Source: Priestia flexa NBRC 15715
Lineage (GTDB): Bacteria; Bacillota; Bacilli; Bacillales; Bacillaceae_H
Assembly (NCBI RefSeq): GCF_001591565.1
Contig: NZ_BCVD01000021.1
Coordinates: forward strand, 1-40,346
DNA: 40,346 bases
Direction: 5' to 3'
Under the pieces are notes generated by a model. It had not been told where the DNA came from. It worked only from the letters and a program-made list of their open reading frames with translations, and did no database searches. This document shows, one piece after another, positions 15,617 to 23,749 of the stretch (within the stretch, counting starts at the first letter, position 1; each line of letters opens with the position of its first letter). The position numbers and the translations under genes were made by a program.

Positions 15617-16888
15617 ATGAAACAACAAGTAGATAATCGAACAAAACATGTACAGTTAGAGGACATCATGATTGCGAATCAAATGATTAAAGATGTTGTT
15701 GTACATACACCACTACAGCGCAACGAGGTGCTTTCTGAGCGTTATGAATGTAATGTGTACTTGAAGCGTGAAGATCTGCAAGTCGTTCGTTCATTTAAAA
15801 TTCGAGGAGCGTATAATCGAATTAAGCAATTGACAAAGCAGGAATTAGAGCATGGAATTGCGTGTGCAAGCGCCGGTAATCACGCACAGGGAGTGGCTTA
15901 CGCTTGTCGCCACTTGAACATTGATGGGAAAATTTTCATGCCTAGCACTACTCCTCGACAGAAGGTCAACCAAGTTAAATTTTTAGGGAGAGACAATGTA
16001 AAGATTGTTTTAACAGGTGATACGTTCGATGATTCGTATGAAACAGCTATTCAGTGCAGTGAAGAAGAAAAAAGAACGTTTATTCACCCTTTTAACGACG
16101 TTGATGTAATTGCGGGACAAGGAACGGTTGCTGTTGAAATGTTTAACGATTGTGAAGACGAAATTGACTATGTGTTTGGAAGTATTGGGGGAGGCGGTCT
16201 AATTTCAGGTGTAGGGACTTATGTGAAAAGCATTTCTCCTAAAACAGCAGTCATTGGCGTAGAGCCAGCCGGCGCAGCTGGAATGCAAACGTCTTTTGAT
16301 AGAGGAGAAGTCGTAACCCTTGAGGGCATTGACCCGTTTGTAGATGGGGCAGCCGTAAAGACCGTTGGTAGCGTATCCTACGAAATCAGCCGAGAAGTGG
16401 TTGATGATATCGTTATTGTTCCTGAAGGGAAAGTCTGTACAACCATTTTATCTCTTTATAATGAAAATGCGATTATTGCAGAGCCAGCCGGTGCGCTTTC
16501 TATTGCCGCTTTAGACTCTTATCGCGAACAAATTAAAGGTAAAACAGTGGTGTGCGTTATCAGTGGAGGGAATAATGATATTGGTCGCATGCAAGAGATC
16601 AAAGAACGTTCCATGATGTATGAAGGTTTGCAGCATTATTTTATTGTGAATTTCCCTCAGAGAGCAGGAGCACTACGAGAATTTTTAGACGAAGTGCTTG
16701 GACCAAATGATGACATTTCACGCTTTGAATATACGAAAAAAAATAACAAAGATAGCGGCCCAGCATTGGTTGGCATCGAATTAAAACATAAAGAAGATTA
16801 TTATCCATTAATTAGTCGAATGGATAAAAAAGGATTTCCTTATACGGAAATTAATAAAGAAAGCAGCTTGTTCCATTTATTCATTTAA
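15617..16888 (+). CDS. ilvA: Threonine dehydratase, biosynthetic (single regulatory domain)
   Basis: This enzyme deaminates threonine to 2-oxobutyrate, the first step of isoleucine synthesis. The PLP lysine is K61 in RSFKIRGAYN. The phosphate loop SIGGGGLISG and NHAQGVAYA are intact. The C-terminal ~100 residues, starting YFIVNFPQRAGALREF, form one ACT-like regulatory domain, as in the 422-residue B. subtilis IlvA, not two as in E. coli. ATG 15617 is used because AGGAAGGAAG ends 6 nt upstream; a TTG at 15611 is too close to it. The gene is monocistronic, with its own promoter and terminator. Confidence 0.96.
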   Translation: MKQQVDNRTKHVQLEDIMIANQMIKDVVVHTPLQRNEVLSERYECNVYLKREDLQVVRSFKIRGAYNRIKQLTKQELEHGIACASAGNHAQGVAYACRHLNIDGKIFMPSTTPRQKVNQVKFLGRDNVKIVLTGDTFDDSYETAIQCSEEEKRTFIHPFNDVDVIAGQGTVAVEMFNDCEDEIDYVFGSIGGGGLISGVGTYVKSISPKTAVIGVEPAGAAGMQTSFDRGEVVTLEGIDPFVDGAAVKTVGSVSYEISREVVDDIVIVPEGKVCTTILSLYNENAIIAEPAGALSIAALDSYREQIKGKTVVCVISGGNNDIGRMQEIKERSMMYEGLQHYFIVNFPQRAGALREFLDEVLGPNDDISRFEYTKKNNKDSGPALVGIELKHKEDYYPLISRMDKKGFPYTEINKESSLFHLFI

Positions 16889-16931
16889 GATTGATGCAAT
16901 AACCTGTAATAAAATAACAGCATTACAAAGG

Positions 16932-16977
16932 AATGTCTCATTGTACGTCGAATAAGATGTCTATGAGACATTTTTTC
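16932..16977 (+). terminator. Terminator after ilvA
   Basis: AATGTCTCAT (16932-16941) pairs with ATGAGACATT (16963-16972) and is followed by a T-run. Confidence 0.85.
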
Positions 16978-17022
16978 TAAAAATAAAGTAAAAATGAAAA
17001 GACAAGTAATTAGTTTACCATG

Positions 17023-17028
17023 TATAAT
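17023..17028 (+). promoter_or_regulatory. -10 element of the ypmP promoter
   Basis: TATAAT is preceded directly by TG. The -35 is weak (AAGACA near 16999-17004, 18-bp spacer). Confidence 0.5.
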
Positions 17029-17060
17029 AAAAGAAACGGGTAAAAAGAGGGTTGATCGCC

Positions 17061-17312
17061 TTGCTATTGAAAAGCCTTGAATTTAAACATGAGAATGGTC
17101 AAAAAGTAAAAATTATTGATATTCCAGTATTGGAGGAAGATAGCACATTTCGGTTTATGATCTCTGTAAAGTTAAATACCTTAATAACAGACATTATGAA
17201 GAAATCAATGCCGAAAAAAACCTACTCGTTTCAAGAATATTTAAAACGCGTGTTGAAATGGAAAGATTATGAACAGCTATTTAAGTCTGACGCATTAAAA
17301 CATAATGCTTAA
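17061..17312 (+). CDS. ypmP: YpmP-like small protein (DUF2535 family)
   Basis: This is an 83-residue protein beginning LLKSLEFKHENGQKVKI, with IPVLEEDSTFRFM and a lysine-rich C-terminal half (SFQEYLKRVLKWKDYEQLF). Its position just after ilvA matches ypmP of B. subtilis, and I assign it partly on that synteny. TTG 17061 is taken as start because AAAGAGGG (17044-17051) is then 9 nt away; TTG 17052 would be too close. TATAAT at 17023-17028 provides a likely promoter. A terminator follows. There is no known function and no membrane segment. Confidence 0.75.
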   Translation: MLLKSLEFKHENGQKVKIIDIPVLEEDSTFRFMISVKLNTLITDIMKKSMPKKTYSFQEYLKRVLKWKDYEQLFKSDALKHNA

Positions 17313-17316
17313 AGAG

Positions 17317-17360
17317 AAAAAGTTGACTATTCTGAATTTTTCAGCGTAGTCAACTTTTTT
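17317..17360 (+). terminator. Terminator after ypmP
   Basis: AAAAAGTTGACTA (17317-17329) pairs with TAGTCAACTTTTT (17347-17359), a perfect 13-bp stem with a T-run. Confidence 0.9.
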
Positions 17361-17442
17361 ATGTTTTACGTGAAATAGTTGATTATACTAGCTTGATAAT
17401 AAGTACTTTAGAATATTACTGTAATCAAGTTTAGAACAATGC

Positions 17443-17448
17443 TATAAT
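17443..17448 (+). promoter_or_regulatory. Extended -10 of the degV-family gene
   Basis: TGC-TATAAT at 17440-17448 is an extended -10. The -35 region (around 17420) is poor, as expected for such promoters. Confidence 0.55.
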
Positions 17449-17478
17449 GAGCGCAAAGGATTTTGTAGGGGTGAACTC

Positions 17479-18321
17479 ATGACGAAAATTAAAGTGGTAA
17501 CGGATTCAACGATAGATTTAACCGTAGAGCAAGCAGCTCAATATGGTATTGAGATTGTCCCGTTATCGATTAATATTGATAATGAAACATATTTAGATCG
17601 AGTTGAAATAACGCCAAGTGATTTTATTGAAAAGATGAAAAGGTCTGATGTATTACCAAAGAGCTCCCAGCCAGCGGTTGGAGCCTTTGTTGAAGTATAC
17701 GAGCGCCTAGTGGATGAAGGGTACGATGTTTTATCAATTCATATGACAGGTGGTATGAGTGGTACAGTACGTTCTGCAGAAAGTGCTGCTAAGATGGTAG
17801 ATGGGAATATTACCGTAGTGGATTCTATGTATATCTCAAAAGCTCTCTCCTTTCAGGTGTTTGAAGCTCTTGATATGATTCAACAAGGGTGTGAAATGAA
17901 TGAAATTGTCCAACGTTTGGATGAAATTCGCCGTAATACGACGCTGTTTGTTGTAGTTGATACGTTAGAAAACTTAATAAAAGGTGGACGAATTGGTCGA
18001 GGTAAAGCGCTAATTGGTTCTCTACTAAATATTAAGCCTATTGCTTCACTTGCTGATGGTGTGTATACGCCTGTTGCAAAAGTTAGAAGTCATTCTCAAA
18101 TCGTGAAATTTTTGACAAAGCAAATCATGGAGGAAACGGCAGGTAAGCAAATTAAAGGAATCGGATTGGTGCATGCGGAAGGATTTGAACTAGCTCAAAA
18201 GCTAAGAGAATCGATAATTGCTGCCTGTGGCTATGAAGATTTTACAATTGAAGAAACAACACCTGTTATTTCTACTCATACAGGAGTTGGTGCGATTGGA
18301 TTTATGTACTTTGCTGAATAA
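17479..18321 (+). CDS. DegV family fatty-acid-binding protein
   Basis: This is a 280-residue two-domain protein of the DegV/FakB family. Such proteins bind a fatty acid and present it to a FakA-type kinase for phosphorylation. It starts KIKVVTDSTIDLT, and the ligand-site signatures PKSSQPAVG, IHMTGGMSGT and VVDSMYISKAL are clear. GGGRIGRGKALIGSLLNIKP-type residues appear as KGGRIGRGKALIG. The C-terminal THTGVGAIG motif is present. AGGGGTGA precedes ATG 17479. It is flanked by its own promoter and terminator. No fatty-acid kinase gene is nearby, and the exact paralogue cannot be assigned. Confidence 0.9.
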   Translation: MTKIKVVTDSTIDLTVEQAAQYGIEIVPLSINIDNETYLDRVEITPSDFIEKMKRSDVLPKSSQPAVGAFVEVYERLVDEGYDVLSIHMTGGMSGTVRSAESAAKMVDGNITVVDSMYISKALSFQVFEALDMIQQGCEMNEIVQRLDEIRRNTTLFVVVDTLENLIKGGRIGRGKALIGSLLNIKPIASLADGVYTPVAKVRSHSQIVKFLTKQIMEETAGKQIKGIGLVHAEGFELAQKLRESIIAACGYEDFTIEETTPVISTHTGVGAIGFMYFAE

Positions 18322-18325
18322 ACTG

Positions 18326-18360
18326 AAAGTGATCTGTCTGGTGAGCAGGTCACTTTTTTG
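18326..18360 (+). terminator. Terminator after the degV-family gene
   Basis: AAAGTGATCTG (18326-18336) pairs with CAGGTCACTTT (18346-18356, one T-G mismatch pair) and runs into T residues. Confidence 0.85.
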
Positions 18361-18467
18361 TTGGAAAAATCATATAGACTTCAACGTTAATAGTGGTGAA
18401 AAGATGTTATAATAGTGAGAAAGTAACCATCGTATGTTTAGCAAAAATTTCTATATGGAGTGCAAAC

Positions 18468-19592
18468 ATGAGAAATTATATTCGAAACTTAAGCGTGTTT
18501 AACAAAACTGTTTTGTTCTCCATGTTAATTGTTATTATTGTTGGAGTTGGGACAGCTTCGGTTAGCTACTATCTCCAAAACGTAACGACCAAGCAGCTAC
18601 TCACTCAGAATGCACTAACGACAACAAAGCTTTGGAAAGAGACGTTATCTCCTAATGAGATTACGCAATTTGTTAAGGCAGAAGATTTACCTAGCTCTTT
18701 AGCTCGAACAGGGATAGAGAAACAGTTTGAGCGTATTTATAAAGCAAGTCCAGAATATTTACAAGGTCATCTATTTACAGTAGAACCTTATGAAAATCAT
18801 GGATTTAAAATAGTTGTTACTGCTAATCAAAAGGTGCGTCAACAGCTTACACCTTCCATGATCTATTATGGCGAAAAAGAGTTTTATACCCATTTTATGA
18901 AAGCGAAAACAGAAAAAACGGAAGCGGTAACAGATACATATACGGATCAGTTTGGCACGTGGATTACTGCCTTTTCTCCCATTTTAAATGAAAAAGGCGA
19001 AGTCATTGCTATGCTTGTAATTGATGATAACCAAAAGCTAACAAAAGCAGAGATAGGTTATATTCATTTAATGATTAGCGAAATGGATCGAGCCGAGGTT
19101 ATTATTAATGATTATTTATCCTTAGCACGTCTAGGGGTAAAAGAAGTAGATATCATTGACTGCATCCTAAGCGTAACAAGTTTAGTAGATTTATTATCTT
19201 CATATGCACTGTTAACAAGCAATATTGAAATTGAAATTCAAACGAATCAGTTAGCATACGTTCGAGGCAATAAGAATGAATTTAACCAAGTGCTTCTCAA
19301 CATTATGAAAAATGGTATTGAAGCTATGCAAGATGGTGGAAAGCTTTCTGTGTCTATTAATGTAAAAGATAATCAAGTTCATATTGCAATTAAAGATACT
19401 GGTGAAGGAATGACCCAACAAGAGTTAGAGAGACTAGGAACAGCTTTTTACTCATTAAAAGAAAAAGGGACAGGGATTGGGTTAATGGTATCATACCAAA
19501 TTGTAGAAGAAATGAGAGGCAAGATTACTGTTGAAAGTGAGAAAGGAAAAGGATCTACGTTTATTGTTTCAATACCAGCATATAAAACGTAA
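18468..19592 (+). pseudogene. Sensor histidine kinase lacking TM2 and the phospho-acceptor H-box
   Basis: One N-terminal helix (about residues 15-36) is followed by a ~130-residue Cache-like extracellular region ending AFSPILNEKGEVIAMLVIDD. The protein then jumps, around residues 190-198, straight into YIHLMISEMDRAEVIINDYLSLAR, which is the second half of a HisKA dimerisation helix pair. The expected second membrane helix, linker and H-box (HEIRNPLT type) are absent. The ATPase domain is complete: N-box N273-N282, DTGEGM from D310 and GTGIGL from G334. The frame is unbroken, so this looks like an in-frame deletion. Such a protein could not autophosphorylate, and its ATPase domain would lie outside the membrane. 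ATG 18468 has GGAG 7 nt upstream. A rare functional variant cannot be excluded. Confidence 0.7.
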
Positions 19593-19616
19593 ACCATTGT
19601 ATCGGAGGAGAAAATA

Positions 19617-20198
19617 TTGAAAAACAACAATCAAAAGCTTATGCTGCTGTGTTTGGTTTTAGTTATCGTTTTAGCAGCTTGTGGCTCACAAATTAAAGAC
19701 CCTTTAAACTGGAAGCTCAATTCTTTTATTTATACAAATCAGGAGAATAAAGAAGTTAGCCTAGATGATCTTAAGGGTAAGGTCTGGGTCTCTAACTTTA
19801 TTTTTACCAACTGTGAAACGGTTTGTCCACCAATGACTGCTCATATGGCTAAGCTTCAGAAAATGGTGAAAGAAGAGGGACTCGATGCCAACTTTATTTC
19901 TTTTAGCGTAGATCCTGAAAACGATTCACCCGATAATCTGAAGGAGTTTGCCGCAAAATTTAATGCGGACCTTTCGAATTGGCACTTTCTAACGGGTTAT
20001 ACACAACAAGAAATCGAAAAATTTGCGTTGGACCAATTTAAAGCTGTTGTTAAAAAGCCAGAAAATGATCCGCAAGTTATCCATGCTACAACTTTTTATT
20101 TAATCGACAAAGAAGGTACCGTTATGAAGTCTTATAGTGGTGTGGGAGATACTCCGTATGACGAAATTATTAAAGATATGAAAACGTTAAGTAAGTAA
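19617..20198 (+). CDS. ypmQ: SCO1/SenC family lipoprotein (YpmQ, BsSCO)
   Basis: This is a membrane-anchored copper-binding thioredoxin-fold protein needed for the CuA centre of cytochrome c oxidase in B. subtilis. The signal peptide ends in a lipobox with C22 (LAAC). The copper ligands are C66 and C70 in NCETVCPPM and H156 in VIHATTF. Length 193 is normal. TTG 19617 is the start: GGAGGAG lies about 6 nt upstream and no better codon is available. It follows the damaged kinase gene closely and could share its transcript. The ypmQ-ypmR-ypmS order matches B. subtilis. Confidence 0.92.
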   Translation: MKNNNQKLMLLCLVLVIVLAACGSQIKDPLNWKLNSFIYTNQENKEVSLDDLKGKVWVSNFIFTNCETVCPPMTAHMAKLQKMVKEEGLDANFISFSVDPENDSPDNLKEFAAKFNADLSNWHFLTGYTQQEIEKFALDQFKAVVKKPENDPQVIHATTFYLIDKEGTVMKSYSGVGDTPYDEIIKDMKTLSK

Positions 20199-20253
20199 AA
20201 AGAAGGTATCTATGAGTTAAAAGTTGTATTTTAATTCATGGTTACCTTTTTTT
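20197..20253 (+). terminator. Terminator after ypmQ
   Basis: A long imperfect hairpin: AAAAAGAAGGTA (20197-20208) with TTACCTTTTTTT (20242-20253), plus an inner ATGAGTTAAAA/TTTTAATTCAT stem. Confidence 0.75.
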
Positions 20254-20412
20254 AGAATAAACATTCTTATCCATTTTTCTACATATACTATAAGCATGGG
20301 AAAGACCTTCCTTGACAATGTATGTTACTATATAAAGATATATAAATGCGCTATAGTAAATCTAGTCAAGTAAGGCGACAACTAGAATACAGCATAGTAA
20401 GTAGGTGTTGTG

Positions 20413-21264
20413 ATGAAAAAATGGAGAAAAATAATCGTGGCAAGCGTGTGCTCTGTCACTTTAGCTAGCTGTTCTCAGCCTACCTTTCTTGTCAATCAAG
20501 AAGACGTTGTAGATCAAAAAGAAGTGCAGCTTACAGAAAAGGAACAAATACCAAAGGGCTTTTTCCCTGTGGAATTAGAAGCTGTTGCGATAGGTGATTC
20601 GTTAACGGAAGGTATAGGAGATGAATCCAAAAAAGGTGGATACGTACCTTTTATTGAACAGTATATTGCCAAGCAAAACGAAGTGGAAAATGTAACAATT
20701 TCTAACCTGGGTAAAAAAGGAAACCGTACGGACCAGCTGTTGGCAAGATTAAAGGATCCATCAATTGCGAGCAAAGTTTCAAGAGCAGATATGATTTATG
20801 TTACAATTGGCGGTAACGACGTAATGAAAGTTGTGAGAGACTATTTTTACGATATTTCAATTAAAACATTTGAAACAGAAAAATCAAAATATGAAAAACG
20901 TTTAAATGAGGTTTTTCAACGAATTCGAAAGCTAAATCCAAATGCACATATTTACTTAATAGGATTTTATAATCCATTTTTTAAAACGCTAAGCGATATG
21001 AAAGAGATTAATGTTGTAATTGATGAATGGAACCAAGCAAGTCAACAAGTAGCAATGAATTATGAAAACGTAACATATGTTAAAATTGATGATGTCTTTT
21101 ACGATTCTTCTGACAATCTTTTAGGAAAAGATGAGTTTCATCCTAATAAAAAAGGGTATGAATTAATGGCGGAACGTATTAGCGATGCAATGGAAGAAGA
21201 AGATCCTTTATTGGGACAAAACAAAGAGAAAGCACGGGAAGAAGAACTGAACGGAAACGAGTAA
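20413..21264 (+). CDS. ypmR: GDSL/SGNH-family lipoprotein hydrolase (YpmR)
   Basis: This is an exported SGNH hydrolase. A short signal peptide ends at lipobox LASC with C20. The catalytic blocks are GDSLTEG (S63), G100 in SNLGKKGN, GGND (N135) and DEFHP (D240, H243), so the Ser-Asp-His triad is complete. The natural substrate is unknown; family members act on lipid or carbohydrate esters. ATG 20413 is chosen over GTG 20410; GTAGGTG lies about 6 nt before it. ypmS follows after 12 bp, so the two are one transcript. A TTGACA at 20312 lies upstream, but no well-spaced -10 follows it. Confidence 0.9.
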   Translation: MKKWRKIIVASVCSVTLASCSQPTFLVNQEDVVDQKEVQLTEKEQIPKGFFPVELEAVAIGDSLTEGIGDESKKGGYVPFIEQYIAKQNEVENVTISNLGKKGNRTDQLLARLKDPSIASKVSRADMIYVTIGGNDVMKVVRDYFYDISIKTFETEKSKYEKRLNEVFQRIRKLNPNAHIYLIGFYNPFFKTLSDMKEINVVIDEWNQASQQVAMNYENVTYVKIDDVFYDSSDNLLGKDEFHPNKKGYELMAERISDAMEEEDPLLGQNKEKAREEELNGNE

Positions 21265-21276
21265 GGAGCTTATGAA

Positions 21277-21849
21277 ATGAAGAAGTGGAAATGGTTATTT
21301 ATTGGATTATTAAGCGTTAACCTTCTCTTAGCGGTTATAATCATTGGTCTTATTTTTCAACCGGCTGATGAAGTAACACCGCTGAAGTCTGGTGAAATAG
21401 AGGGAGATGCTGAACTAACGATTTTAGCTAAAAAAGAAGATTTAAATATACTTATTGATAAATACTTAAAAAGAGAGCTTAATAATCAGCCTCTTAATTA
21501 CGATATCACGCTAACAGATGTTGTGCAGCTAGACGGAACCATCGAGGTTTTTGGGGACGATATTGATATTCGAATGACCTTTACTCCTGAAGTGCAAGAT
21601 AATGGAGATATTGTTCTTGAACAAGAAACACTATCGATTGGAAAAATCCAGCTCCCGGTAAAAACAGTACTTCGCTATGTTAATAATAATTTTAACCTTC
21701 CTGAATGGGTGACAATTGATCCGAAGAGCGAGTCTGTATATGTGGCTCTTCAAGAGATGGAGCTTCAAACAGATTTTAATGTGAAAGTTGAGAAGTTTGA
21801 CTTAGAAAATGATGATATACGAGTCAAGTTAATTTCAAAGAAAGAATAG
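21277..21849 (+). CDS. ypmS: YpmS family membrane-anchored protein (DUF2140)
   Basis: This 190-residue protein has a single N-terminal membrane helix (about residues 6-28) and an exported domain of mixed strands containing LKREL, YDITLTDVVQLDGTIEVFG and VTIDPKSESVYV. Its length and features match YpmS of B. subtilis, and it directly follows ypmR as there. AAGGAGC lies before ATG 21277. Function is unknown; the constant pairing with the SGNH lipoprotein suggests they work together at the outer face of the membrane. Confidence 0.85.
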   Translation: MKKWKWLFIGLLSVNLLLAVIIIGLIFQPADEVTPLKSGEIEGDAELTILAKKEDLNILIDKYLKRELNNQPLNYDITLTDVVQLDGTIEVFGDDIDIRMTFTPEVQDNGDIVLEQETLSIGKIQLPVKTVLRYVNNNFNLPEWVTIDPKSESVYVALQEMELQTDFNVKVEKFDLENDDIRVKLISKKE

Positions 21850-21850
21850 C

Positions 21851-21891
21851 AAAAAAGCTCTCAGTAATAGTTTATTACTGAGAGCTTTTTT
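21851..21891. terminator. Bidirectional terminator
   Basis: A perfect 19-bp stem, AAAAAAGCTCTCAGTAATA (21851-21869) with its complement at 21873-21891, has A and T runs on both sides. It serves ypmS and the convergent DUF4397 gene. Confidence 0.92.
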
Positions 21892-21894
21892 GTG

Positions 21895-22650
21895 TTAGCG
21901 ATCTTGTGAAATTAAGGCTTCTAATGCAGGATTTCCTTGTGCGTAGCCGACAGCATAAACGGTATAAGCTCGGTTTGGACGCAGGCTGAGAGGTGGGATA
22001 GATAAAACAACATCATCTGTTCCTGCTATGCGTACATCAAGCTGTACAAACATTGGAGATAATCCTAGATATTTAGTAATTTCTTTAAACGTAACGTCAG
22101 AAAAGATCACGTCTCCACCCCGAGCAGCAATATCAACTGCTGGTGCATCAGGAGACAAATGAATAAACCTCATTTTTGTTTCGCCATCTGGAACTTTACT
22201 ATCATCATAAATAAAAAGTAATTCTAGCTGATTTAAATTATTTACGGCAGCAACCGTGTATTTTTGCTTCCCTTCAAACGTAAACGACTTTGTGAGTAAA
22301 GGTTTTTCGGTTTGGCCAGCAGGATAAATTGAGATTGTGTAGCGACCCGGGTCCCCTAACGGTAAATAATCAGTTTCTTGTTTGTAAGTGAGATTCCTAA
22401 TAATACGTCGGCCATTTAAATAAATATCGACGGACGGTGCATCGGGAGAAGCGTGGAAAATTCTAGCCATTGGTTTAGCTATTCGTGACCCTTGTGCATT
22501 TTTACCTGCTAAAATTGCTTGCTGCACATAATATAAATGCTTTTCGTAATAAGCAATGTGACGGGAAGGATCGCTATATTTATAGTAGTTTGATAAAAAA
22601 TCATACTTCATTGCTTTTTTAATGTATTGGTCAAATGAATAATTAGCCAT
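21895..22650 (-). CDS. DUF4397-domain protein, two repeats
   Basis: A 251-residue protein with two copies of the DUF4397 beta-sandwich. The first begins near residue 63 (RIFHASPDAPSVDIYLNG) and the second near 161 (RFIHLSPDAPAVDIAARG). The N-terminal 60 residues are tyrosine-rich and helical (YYKYSDPSRHIAYYEKHLYY). DUF4397 proteins are usually exported, but I see no signal peptide here, so it may be cytosolic or a spore/coat component. ATG 22650 is used because GAGGAGCTG lies just ahead; an open frame continues to 22722 without a better start. Function unknown. Confidence 0.85.
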   Translation of the reverse strand: MANYSFDQYIKKAMKYDFLSNYYKYSDPSRHIAYYEKHLYYVQQAILAGKNAQGSRIAKPMARIFHASPDAPSVDIYLNGRRIIRNLTYKQETDYLPLGDPGRYTISIYPAGQTEKPLLTKSFTFEGKQKYTVAAVNNLNQLELLFIYDDSKVPDGETKMRFIHLSPDAPAVDIAARGGDVIFSDVTFKEITKYLGLSPMFVQLDVRIAGTDDVVLSIPPLSLRPNRAYTVYAVGYAQGNPALEALISQDR

Positions 22651-22783
22651 GCGTTCAGCTCCTCTGTTATACGGAGTAGGAAAAAGATGTCTATACGTAA
22701 CCAAACATATGCTAAAACTCATAAATTATGCTGTAAAACAATTGACCAACTTTCATCTTGCTTTTAATTGAATAGAATGAAGC

Positions 22784-22808
22784 ATAACCGTTAATGAATA
22801 ATGGTTAT
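22784..22808. promoter_or_regulatory. Inverted repeat upstream of the micro-protein cluster
   Basis: ATAACCGTTA (22784-22793) and TAATGGTTAT (22799-22808) form a 10-bp imperfect inverted repeat about 20 bp before the 30-codon gene. No T-run follows. It could be an operator or a leader hairpin. Confidence 0.35.
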
Positions 22809-22828
22809 AGGCAAAAGAGGTGAAGAGG

Positions 22829-22921
22829 ATGAAGTTGTTTTATGAGAAGATGCTCAAAATCATGCTCATTGGATTTGGGTTCATTCTTCTATTACTGCAT
22901 TTCATTGTCTTATCATTTTAG
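22829..22921 (+). CDS. 30-residue single-pass membrane peptide
   Basis: The short frame starts MKLFYEKMLKIMLIGFG. It has a basic amphipathic start and one hydrophobic helix (residues ~11-30) that runs to the C-terminus. AGAGGTGAAGAGG lies just upstream of the ATG. The SipW-like gene begins 31 bp after its stop. The good ribosome site and clear membrane profile argue that it is translated. It may be a partner of the next protein, by position only. Confidence 0.5.
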   Translation: MKLFYEKMLKIMLIGFGFILLLLHFIVLSF

Positions 22922-22952
22922 TTACTAATTTACGAAAAGGGGTGACTGCATT

Positions 22953-23363
22953 ATGAAAGGAAGCGTGTGGTTCACCGTCTTTCGGTATGTACTTGTGTGT
23001 TATGCTGTTGTTTTCACCCTCATTGTCGCGAGTTTACTGCCGGCTCTCTTTGGATTTACTGTAACCTTACAGCAAGAAAATGGACCAGGAATTCCTAGTG
23101 GATCAGTGGTTGTGTTTCAGTCATCACAAGATATAGATACCGAAGGAGTTGTACTAGTTAATCAACAAGATTCATTAATAGTAATGAAAGCGAATAACCA
23201 CTTGCCTGATGAAAGCATAATGGGAGTGTATTCTTATCATCTTCCATATGTAGGCTTCCTACTTACAATCATGAAGCAGCACTGGGCCGTTTTTTTATTT
23301 GTAACACTTTTTTGTTTTATTCTTCTTGGAACAAAGAGCTTACAGACGAAAAAAGGAGAGTGA
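22953..23363 (+). CDS. SipW-like signal peptidase relative without catalytic serine
   Basis: This 136-residue membrane protein has helices at about residues 9-33 and 110-127, between which lies a reduced S26B (SipW/archaeal-type) peptidase domain. GIPSGSVVVF matches the strand after the catalytic box, MKANNHLPDESIMGVYSYHLPYVGFLLT matches the family's KGDANN...D...VIG...IPYVGY region. Where active enzymes have G-S-M-E-P, this protein reads Q-E-N-G-P (residues 41-45), so the serine is gone. The stretch that normally carries the His (HRI) is also missing. It is therefore probably catalytically dead. AAAGGGGTG precedes the ATG. Assignment is from remembered family motifs. Confidence 0.55.
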   Translation: MKGSVWFTVFRYVLVCYAVVFTLIVASLLPALFGFTVTLQQENGPGIPSGSVVVFQSSQDIDTEGVVLVNQQDSLIVMKANNHLPDESIMGVYSYHLPYVGFLLTIMKQHWAVFLFVTLFCFILLGTKSLQTKKGE

Positions 23364-23450
23364 AAATGGGTATTCGCACATACACATCGCATTTTCAAAA
23401 CATAAAGTAACAATGTGCTAAACGAATATCACGAATGAGGAGAGATTGCT

Positions 23451-23591
23451 ATGTATAATTATGGTTGTTATGATCAATGTCAATATCCGGTTGGGGGGTA
23501 TCACCACCACTGTGGGTCAGGAAATTCATTTGCATTAATTCTTGTGCTGTTTATTTTATTGGTTATTATTGGATGCAGCTGCATCTGCTAG
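23451..23591 (+). CDS. YjcZ-family sporulation micro-protein (46 aa)
   Basis: A tiny protein starts MYNYGCYDQCQYPVGGYHHH. Its C-terminal helix FALILVLFILLVIIGCSCIC is the hallmark of the YjcZ/tiny-TM family found in many Bacillus genomes and linked to sporulation. GAGGAGA lies 7 nt before ATG 23451. A hairpin follows the stop. It is the third short membrane protein in a row here. Confidence 0.85.
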   Translation: MYNYGCYDQCQYPVGGYHHHCGSGNSFALILVLFILLVIIGCSCIC

Positions 23592-23600
23592 TTTATTTAA

Positions 23601-23641
23601 AGAGCTCTTTTCATACTTCGGGGTGAAAAGAGCTCTGTTTA
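23601..23641 (+). terminator. Hairpin terminator after the YjcZ-like gene
   Basis: A perfect 13-bp stem: AGAGCTCTTTTCA (23601-23613) with TGAAAAGAGCTCT (23624-23636). Only a short T-rich tail follows. Confidence 0.7.
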
Positions 23642-23749
23642 TGTAGAGAGTAAGACAATATTTTTGTTTGAAAAAATAAAAATATTTTGCCAAATGTTCT
23701 TTTTCCATATTATACTATAATTACTATCCTAATAACTGAAGGTGAATAT

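Noticed and set aside
20312-20346. Promoter before ypmR (TTGACA with nearby TATAAA motifs)
   Set aside because: The two TATAAA hexamers are 13 and 23 bp from the TTGACA, outside the usual 16-18 bp, so I did not call it.
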